Shown in pieces: positions 6,090-10,550 of a stretch of 10,550 nucleotides of DNA. The notes under the pieces are model-generated. The model was not told the origin of the DNA and ran no database searches. It saw only the letters and a list, made by a program, of their open reading frames with translations. Every line of letters starts with the position of its first letter. Position 1 is the stretch's first letter. The DNA is from Desulfobulbaceae bacterium UBA2262 (GTDB lineage Bacteria > Desulfobacterota > Desulfobulbia > Desulfobulbales > Desulfurivibrionaceae): contig DDXK01000002.1 of assembly GCA_002347185.1 (NCBI GenBank), positions 1 to 10,550 on the forward strand, in the 5' to 3' direction. The translations under genes and the position numbers were made by a program.

Positions 6090-6911
6090 TTATTGGCCGG
6101 GCTGCTTTTCCATAAAGAGATGCACGTCCTGCTGGGGGAAGGGAATGGAGATGCCTTCCTTGTCGAACCCTGCCTTGATCTTCTCGGTCAGGGCAAAGCG
6201 GACGTCCCAGTAATCAGCGGTCCTGACCCAGGGCCGCACCACCAGATTGACGCTGCTCGCCCCGAGTTCGGCCACGGCAATGGAGGCGGCCGGCTCAGAC
6301 AGGAGGCGGCTCTCCTCCTGGAGAACGCGGGCGAGCACCTCCTTGGCCCTGCCCATGTCGTCGCCATAGCTGATGCCGATGGTGAGATCGATGCGGCGGG
6401 TGGGCTTGGCGGTGACATTGGTGATCACGTTGCCCATGATGCTGCTGTTCGGCACCAGAACCTGCTGGTTGTCCGGGGTGGCGAGTTCGGTGTTGAAGAT
6501 GGAGATCTGCTCCACGGTGCCGCTTACCCCGCCGGCGGTGACAAAGTCGCCGACCTTGAAGGGGCGGAAGAGGATGAGGAGGACGCCGGCGGAAAAATTG
6601 CCCAGCGAATCCTTGAGGGCCAGACCGATGGCAAGGCCGGCGGCGCCCACCACCGTGAGAAAGGAGGTGGTGTTGATGCCGAGCTGGCCCAGGGCCGCGA
6701 TGACCACCGCGATCAGCAGGGCGTAGTAGGCGATGTTGCGGAGAAAGTTGACCAGGGTGATCTCGGTTTTGTGTCTTTCCAGCACGGCGGCGAAGAGGTC
6801 GGTCAGCCGCCGGGCCAGCCACTTGCCGACAAGGAAGATCAGAATGGCGGTGACAAGCTTGATGGAGAAGGTTGAGATCCAGAACCAGAGTGTTTGCGGG
6901 GAAAGATCCAT
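6090..6911 (-). CDS. mscS: MscS-family small-conductance mechanosensitive channel
   Basis: At 273 residues this is close to the 286 of E. coli MscS and has the simple three-helix architecture. TM1 is about 15-33, TM2 about 60-80, and the pore helix TM3 has the Gly/Ala pattern VVGAAGLAIGLALKDSLGN (87-105). It runs into SAGVLLILFRPFKVGDFV. The beta-domain follows with GTVEQISIFNTEL and VLVPNSSIMGNVITN, then the alpha/beta cage domain and the typical ending GISIPFPQQDVHLF. The channel is expected to form a heptamer that opens under membrane tension and releases solutes during hypo-osmotic shock. K100-D101 in TM3 stand where E. coli has Gln-Gly (LALQGSLSN), which could shift gating. ATG 6911 has GAGG upstream. 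It is the first gene of a two-gene unit with DUF4126 and has a good candidate promoter at 6992-7020. Confidence 0.94.
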   Translation of the reverse strand: MDLSPQTLWFWISTFSIKLVTAILIFLVGKWLARRLTDLFAAVLERHKTEITLVNFLRNIAYYALLIAVVIAALGQLGINTTSFLTVVGAAGLAIGLALKDSLGNFSAGVLLILFRPFKVGDFVTAGGVSGTVEQISIFNTELATPDNQQVLVPNSSIMGNVITNVTAKPTRRIDLTIGISYGDDMGRAKEVLARVLQEESRLLSEPAASIAVAELGASSVNLVVRPWVRTADYWDVRFALTEKIKAGFDKEGISIPFPQQDVHLFMEKQPGQ

Positions 6912-6991
6912 GCCGGCCTCGTTTGGGTTGGGTGGTTTGCTTGGGATGCAGGGCGCGGGACCCTGAAGGGCGGGAATTCGTTTGCTTTCTT

Positions 6992-7020
6992 TTTCTAGTC
7001 GGATCGGGCGGAAAAGTCAA
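6992..7020 (-). promoter_or_regulatory. Likely sigma-70 promoter for mscS-DUF4126
   Basis: On the minus strand TTGACT (7015-7020) and TAGAAA (6992-6997) are separated by exactly 17 bases, giving five of six and four of six consensus matches. The leader to the mscS start would be about 75 bases. The local sequence is AT-rich relative to the window, as expected for a promoter. Confidence 0.5.
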
Positions 7021-7082
7021 AAGCAAAAGAGAAAAATCGGCCGCCTCGCTTTGTGGGACTCGCTCCCGGCGGCCCGGAAGTG

Positions 7083-7088
7083 TATAAT
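7083..7088 (+). promoter_or_regulatory. Consensus -10 element for the histidine kinase gene
   Basis: A perfect TATAAT lies 63 bases upstream of the kinase start codon, in otherwise GC-rich DNA. No good -35 hexamer is found 16-18 bases before it, so activation by a bound regulator or a non-standard promoter is possible. A GC-rich hairpin begins a few bases downstream of the expected start site. Confidence 0.45.
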
Positions 7089-7094
7089 GCCTTA

Positions 7095-7114
7095 GCTGCG
7101 GCTGAGGCCGCGGC
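7095..7114 (+). other. GC-rich hairpin in the kinase mRNA leader
   Basis: GCTGCGGC (7095-7102) pairs with GCCGCGGC (7107-7114) across a TGAG loop: eight base pairs including one G-T wobble. It would sit at the very 5' end of a transcript from the TATAAT at 7083. No T-run follows, so it is not a terminator. It ends 21 bases before the GGAGG ribosome binding site and could stabilise the message. Confidence 0.4.
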
Positions 7115-7150
7115 GGGTGCCGATTTCGGTGGTCTGGAGGAAGCAAGGGC

Positions 7151-9031
7151 GTGGATGACAAGGAGCTCTACAGGCTTTTCAAACGGGTGGTCGATACGGC
7201 CAGTGTCGAGTTCTATCTCCTCAACGCCGAGGGGCGGTTCGGCTATGTGAACCAGGCCGCGGCCAAAAGCCTCGGCTATTCCGAAGAGGAACTGCTCGCC
7301 CTGCACATCGCCGATGTCGACCTCGGCCTCGGGCCCGATTTTCCCTCCTGCTTTCTCGCCCTCAAGGGTCAGGACGGCCTGCAGCGTGAAACCACCCAGC
7401 GCACCAGGGATGGGCGCCTGGTGGAAAAGGATCTCAGCCTCAACTATCTCATCCTCGATTCGGTTGGCTATCTCTCGGTTTTTGCCCGGGATATCAGTGA
7501 GCGCAAGCGGATGGAGAACGCCCTCCGCGAGAGCGAGGAGCAATACCGGGAGCTTTTCGAGAACGCCAGCGATCTTATTCAGATCGTCCGGCCCGATGGC
7601 CGGTTTCTCTTCGTCAACCCCGCCTGGCTGGAGACCTTTGGCTACAGCAGGGAGGAGGTGGCCAGGCTCACCATCTTCGACCTCATCGATCCGGAGTGTG
7701 CCGGCCATTGCCAGGAGACCTTCCGGAACGTCATCCGCGCCGGCCGGGTCGAGAGGATCGAAAGCAGTTTCGTGGCCAAGTCCGGGGCGAAGGTTATTCT
7801 GCAGGGCTCGGCGAACTGCCGCTACGAGAAGGGCGAGCCCCGGTTCGCCCGCTGCATCTTTCGCAATGTCACCGAAGAAAAGAAGCTGCAGGCCCAGTTG
7901 CTGCAATCCCAGAAGATGGAGGCGGTGGGGCGGCTCACCAGCGGCGTGGCCCACGACTTCAACAATCTTCTCACCACCATTTTGAGCTACAGCGAACTTT
8001 ATCTCATGCGCCTGCCCCAGGAAGATCCCCTGGCCGAGGCCCTGCGCGCCATCCGGGATGCCGGGACCCGGGGCGCGGCCCTGACCAGGCAGCTGCTCAC
8101 CTTCAGCCGGAACCAGGTGGTGGATGTGCGGGTCATTGACCTGAACCGGGTGGTCAGCGACCTGGGCAAGATGATCCGCCGCCTGCTCCATCCCGATATC
8201 AGCTTTTCCCTGGAGGTTGCCCCGGAACCGACCCGGATTCTCGCCGACCCCCATCAGATCGAGCAGGTGCTGCTCAATCTGGTCATCAATGCCCGGGACG
8301 CCATGCCCAACGGCGGCGAACTGACCGTGGCCTGCGGGGAGGAACTGCTCGAAGCGCCCGAATTTTCAAATTTTGCGAGCATCGCCCCTGGTCATTACGT
8401 CGTGCTCACCGTCAGGGACACCGGGGAGGGGATGAGCAAGGAGGTCCAGGAGCAGATCTTCGAGCCTTTTTTCACCACCAAGCCCCAGGGCAAGGGAACG
8501 GGCCTGGGGCTGGCCACCGCCTATGGCATCGTCAAGCAGCACAGCGGCTATATCGTGGTGCGGAGCGAGGTGGGGAGCGGCGCCCTCTTCCGGCTCTACT
8601 TCCCCATGGTGCAGGCCCCGGTGGAGTCGGTGGTCTCCGAGGCGGTGTTCAAGGTGCTGCAGGGCCGCGAGACCATTCTGGTGGTGGATGACGAGCCCGA
8701 GATCCTCGAGGTTGTCCGCCTCTCCCTCGAACCGCTCGGATACGAGGTGCTTGTCGCGGCCTCCGGCCGGGAAGCTCTACGGATTGCCGGCGAGAAGGGA
8801 AGGGGCGGCATTGAGCTGCTGCTGGCGGATCTGATCATGCCGGACATGAACGGCAGGAAGCTGGCCGAGAAGATGCGGCTCCTGCATCCTGCGGCCAAGG
8901 TCCTCTTCATGTCCGGGTACGCCGACTCCATGCTTGCCGAGTTCGGGGTTTCCCCGGCCCCGGCCAATTTCATCAGCAAGCCCCTCGCCCCGGGGGAACT
9001 GGCGACCGCCCTGCGCAGGATCCTCGACTAG
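7151..9031 (+). CDS. Hybrid sensor histidine kinase (PAS-PAS-HisKA-HATPase-REC)
   Basis: This 626-residue sensor kinase has no transmembrane helix or signal peptide, so it is probably cytoplasmic and senses an internal signal. Two PAS domains (about 5-118 and 128-243) come first, each ending in the usual linker (RDISERKR; RNVTEEKK). Then comes HisKA with phospho-accepting H268 in the GVAHDFNN motif. The ATPase domain has N380 (NLVINARDAM), the G1 box DTGEGM (423-428), FEPFFTTK, and the G2 box GKGTGLGL (447-454). A C-terminal receiver (about 507-625) has D513-D514, phospho-acceptor D560 (LADLIMPDMNG), S588 and K610, all intact. The start is GTG 7151, supported by GGAGG ten bases upstream; there is no good ATG. 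With no output domain, it must pass phosphate to another regulator, or the receiver may tune kinase activity. It is divergent from mscS; the DsrE-like gene follows 63 bases downstream on the same strand. Confidence 0.94.
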   Translation: MDDKELYRLFKRVVDTASVEFYLLNAEGRFGYVNQAAAKSLGYSEEELLALHIADVDLGLGPDFPSCFLALKGQDGLQRETTQRTRDGRLVEKDLSLNYLILDSVGYLSVFARDISERKRMENALRESEEQYRELFENASDLIQIVRPDGRFLFVNPAWLETFGYSREEVARLTIFDLIDPECAGHCQETFRNVIRAGRVERIESSFVAKSGAKVILQGSANCRYEKGEPRFARCIFRNVTEEKKLQAQLLQSQKMEAVGRLTSGVAHDFNNLLTTILSYSELYLMRLPQEDPLAEALRAIRDAGTRGAALTRQLLTFSRNQVVDVRVIDLNRVVSDLGKMIRRLLHPDISFSLEVAPEPTRILADPHQIEQVLLNLVINARDAMPNGGELTVACGEELLEAPEFSNFASIAPGHYVVLTVRDTGEGMSKEVQEQIFEPFFTTKPQGKGTGLGLATAYGIVKQHSGYIVVRSEVGSGALFRLYFPMVQAPVESVVSEAVFKVLQGRETILVVDDEPEILEVVRLSLEPLGYEVLVAASGREALRIAGEKGRGGIELLLADLIMPDMNGRKLAEKMRLLHPAAKVLFMSGYADSMLAEFGVSPAPANFISKPLAPGELATALRRILD

Positions 9032-9094
9032 GCTGCCCCTCCTCCCGGCGGGGATGGCATCGGTGCTGCTTACAGTATTGCAAGGAGGGAATTT

Positions 9095-9445
9095 ATGTCT
9101 GTCGGAATTGTCATCTTTGCCTTTGCCGGTGAGCCGGCCTGTTTTGCCCATGCCCTGTTGAACGCCCTCGACATGCGGGAGAAGGGGATGAACGTGAAGC
9201 TGGTCATTGAAGGAAAGGCGACGGCCCTGGTGCGTGATCTCGCCGAGGCGGGCAGCCCCTTTGCGCGGTTGTGGACCAGGGTCAGGGAGGCCGGGGTCAT
9301 CGACTGCGTCTGCCGAGCCTGCGCCGGCAAGATGGGCGCCCTGGCGGCGGCCGAGGCCCAGGGTCTGCCGCTCTGCGACGAACTGGAGGGGCATCCCGCC
9401 ATGTCCCGCTATCTGCAGGCCGGTTACACCATCATCACCATTTGA
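9095..9445 (+). CDS. DsrE-like small sulfur-relay-type protein
   Basis: This 116-residue soluble protein has the alternating strand/helix pattern of the DsrE/DsrF-like fold: first strand VGIVIFAF, a helix with HALLNALDMREKG, second strand VKLVIEG, and a final YTIITI. Cysteines C71, C73 and C76 form CVCRACAGKMG (71-81), with C16 and C94 in addition. The CRAC-x2-KMG block and the HP-x-M-x-R-Y near residue 100 match a conserved family of small anaerobe proteins annotated as DsrE-like, as I recall it. DsrE/TusD proteins carry persulfide sulfur on a conserved cysteine; C76 or C73 is the likely site here, but this is inference. The start is firm: AGGAGG (9083-9088) lies six bases before ATG 9095. 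It sits between the kinase and a rhodanese fusion, which supports a sulfur or redox role. Confidence 0.8.
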   Translation: MSVGIVIFAFAGEPACFAHALLNALDMREKGMNVKLVIEGKATALVRDLAEAGSPFARLWTRVREAGVIDCVCRACAGKMGALAAAEAQGLPLCDELEGHPAMSRYLQAGYTIITI

Positions 9446-9628
9446 GGGCAGGGCGGGCGCTGTTCCGGACCTCGCCCCTGAAGTCCTGCCGCCATCGGGA
9501 AAAAGGAGCCTTCTTCCGCCCGGGCGCCCTGCGCTTATCCTGCCGGCATCATGGATCTGAATGCCTGGCCGCGCAGTGCCGGCCTCGGGTGGATCACATC
9601 AACCTGCCAAGAGAATCGGGAGTACGCC
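9446..9628. other. 183-base gap between DsrE-like and rhodanese-fusion genes
   Basis: No gene is supported here. The first 45 bases can fold on themselves (9447-9450 with 9487-9490, and 9451-9455 with 9473-9477) but have no T-run after them. The fusion's frame stays open back to an ATG at 9551, which would add 26 residues without domain character. I see no clear promoter, so co-transcription with the DsrE-like gene is possible but not proven. Confidence 0.45.
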
Positions 9629-10453
9629 ATGAACTGGAAAAACCTCTTTGTCCCGGTCAGGAACTTGAGCGCCGGCGAGGCGCGGAAGTACATGGAGGAG
9701 CACAAATCCGGCGCATATCAGCTCCTTGACGTGCGGCAGCCCAAGGAGTACGAGGCGGGGCACCTGCCCGGGGCCATGCTCGTCCCGCTCAAGGAGCTGC
9801 CGGACCGGCTGGACGAACTCGACCGGAACAAGCCGACCATCGTTTACTGCGCCATCGGAGGCAGAAGCAAGGTCGCGGCCCAGTTGCTGGCTGGCAAGGA
9901 TTTTGCAAGCGTCTTCAACCTGAGCGGCGGGATCAAGGCCTGGGAGGGGCGTCAGGCCACGGGGCCGGAAGAGGCGGGCCTTGAGTTTTTTACCGGTCGG
10001 GAGGATTTTGCCGATGGCGTGAGCCTCGCCTATGCCATGGAGGAGGGCCTGCAGGAGTTTTACCGGCTGCTGGCCGCCCGGGCGGAGGATGCGGCGCAGG
10101 CGGGACTCTATACCCGCCTGGCCGGCTTCGAGGAGAGGCACAAGTCCAGGCTGCTTGCGGAATATGAAAAAATCCATGGCCCTGGCCAGCGTCCCGACAG
10201 GGAGGCGCGGGGGCTCATGGAAGGCGGGCAGGGCGGCGAGGAGTTTTTGAAAAGGGTTCAGGCCCAGGTGGAGAACCCCAGGGATATCCTCGAACTGGCC
10301 ATGACGCTTGAAACTCAGGCCATGGATCTTTATGGCCGCATGGCCAGGAAAAGCGACGACAAGGCGTGCGGAGTCCTCTTCCTGGATCTGGTCGACGAAG
10401 AGCAGCGGCATCTTGCCTTTCTCGCCGCGGAGCTCGATAAGGTGCTGGAGTGA
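9629..10453 (+). CDS. Rhodanese / rubrerythrin-like di-iron fusion protein
   Basis: This 274-residue two-domain protein begins with a rhodanese (sulfurtransferase) domain (about 12-112). It shows LLDVRQPKEYEAGHLPGA (32-49) and the active-site loop C74-A-I-G-G-R-S80 with the persulfide-forming cysteine intact. A linker leads to a ferritin-like four-helix domain (about 126-274). It holds a complete di-iron ligand set: E138 (seven before Y145), E168-x2-H171, E228 (seven before Y235) and E258-x2-H261. Rubrerythrins use such sites to reduce peroxide; here the usual C-terminal rubredoxin domain is absent and a rhodanese takes the N-terminal place. Sulfane-sulfur transfer coupled to peroxide or redox sensing is a reasonable but untested role. 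ATG 9629 has GGAG six bases upstream; ATG 9551 is an unlikely alternative. No signal peptide is seen. It follows the DsrE-like gene. Confidence 0.9.
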   Translation: MNWKNLFVPVRNLSAGEARKYMEEHKSGAYQLLDVRQPKEYEAGHLPGAMLVPLKELPDRLDELDRNKPTIVYCAIGGRSKVAAQLLAGKDFASVFNLSGGIKAWEGRQATGPEEAGLEFFTGREDFADGVSLAYAMEEGLQEFYRLLAARAEDAAQAGLYTRLAGFEERHKSRLLAEYEKIHGPGQRPDREARGLMEGGQGGEEFLKRVQAQVENPRDILELAMTLETQAMDLYGRMARKSDDKACGVLFLDLVDEEQRHLAFLAAELDKVLE

Positions 10454-10460
10454 AAAAATC

Positions 10461-10479
10461 GCTGCCGACGGAAGGCGGC
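10461..10479 (+). other. Short hairpin after the rhodanese-fusion gene
   Basis: GCTGCC (10461-10466) can pair with GGCGGC (10474-10479) across a seven-base loop, one pair being G-T. It begins seven bases after the stop codon. The following sequence is purine-rich, not a T-run, and leads straight into a possible ribosome binding site, so this is not a convincing terminator. Confidence 0.25.
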
Positions 10480-10489
10480 GGGAGGGAAA

Positions 10490-10550
10490 ATGGCTGTGCG
10501 AGGCAAGCCGCGGCGGTCAGCCGCGGCGGATCTGAAAAAATGCGCTGAGG
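10490..10550 (+). CDS. Possible start of a further gene, cut by the window edge
   Basis: An ATG at 10490 is preceded by GGGAGGG (10480-10486) at short spacing, and its frame is open to the end of the window. The 20 visible residues begin MAVRGKPRRS and continue Ala-rich then Lys-rich; this basic N-terminus is too short to assign to any family. The gene would start 37 bases after the rhodanese-fusion stop and could be in the same transcript. The visible part includes a 10-base direct repeat, so it could also be non-coding. Confidence 0.4.
   Translation, partial: MAVRGKPRRSAAADLKKCAE
10507..10529. repeat. GCCGCGGCGG direct repeat that can also form a hairpin
   Basis: GCCGCGGCGG occurs at 10507-10516 and 10520-10529, three bases apart. 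Because GCCGCGGC is its own reverse complement, the two copies can also pair as an eight-base-pair hairpin with a five-base loop. It falls inside the putative partial gene starting at 10490, just after its first codons. On the + strand it is followed by an A-run, not a T-run. Confidence 0.5.

Noticed and set aside
6003..6875. + strand open frame of 290 codons opposite mscS
   Set aside because: It is an antisense shadow: Gly/Asp/Glu-rich without a domain, whereas the minus strand encodes a full MscS.
9551..9628. 26-residue upstream extension of the rhodanese fusion
   Set aside because: No domain content; ATG 9629 has a better spaced GGAG and places the rhodanese domain at the usual distance from the N-terminus.
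1..10550. CRISPR array, tRNA, rRNA, insertion sequence or phage genes
   Set aside because: I saw no repeat-spacer pattern, no cloverleaf with a CCA end, no transposase or integrase motifs, and no target-site duplications anywhere in the window.

Overview
This is a GC-rich chromosomal window, densely packed with ordinary bacterial genes and without mobile elements, CRISPR, rRNA or tRNA. The gene set suggests an anaerobic Gram-negative bacterium of the old deltaproteobacterial group (Desulfobacterota/Desulfuromonadota). It combines a DsrE-like sulfur protein, a rhodanese fused to a rubrerythrin-type di-iron domain, a DUF116 cysteine-rich protein, a two-PAS hybrid histidine kinase and a NarL/FixJ response regulator. 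This placement is inferred from gene content only; there is no marker gene to confirm it.

Layout. On the + strand, a DUF502 membrane protein (17-634) is followed by a 335-base non-coding, G-rich stretch and a NarL/FixJ-type response regulator (970-1638). A minus-strand cluster follows, read from right to left: corA (4470-3385), an HU-family DNA-binding protein with its own likely promoter (3143-2871), an SDR oxidoreductase (2835-2065) and a 100-residue two-helix membrane protein (1976-1674). Divergent from corA across a 309-base gap is a DUF116 protein (4780-5394, +). It converges on a minus-strand pair, an MscS-type channel (6911-6090) and a DUF4126 membrane protein (6073-5432), only 16 bases apart. 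Divergent from mscS is a hybrid histidine kinase (7151-9031, +), followed by a DsrE-like protein (9095-9445) and a rhodanese/ferritin-like fusion (9629-10453). A possible new gene begins at 10490 and runs off the right edge.

How the genes may work together. The right third is the most interesting part: a soluble-looking sensor kinase with its own receiver domain precedes two small proteins with persulfide-chemistry signatures (a CxCxxC DsrE-like protein and a CxxGxRS rhodanese). The second of these is fused to a complete ExxH di-iron helix bundle. A sulfane-sulfur or peroxide-handling module is a reasonable hypothesis, but it rests on domain content and neighbourhood only. The mscS-DUF4126 pair and corA form an envelope and ion-homeostasis theme in the middle. 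The response regulator at 970 and the kinase at 7151 are not adjacent, and nothing in the window shows that they are partners.
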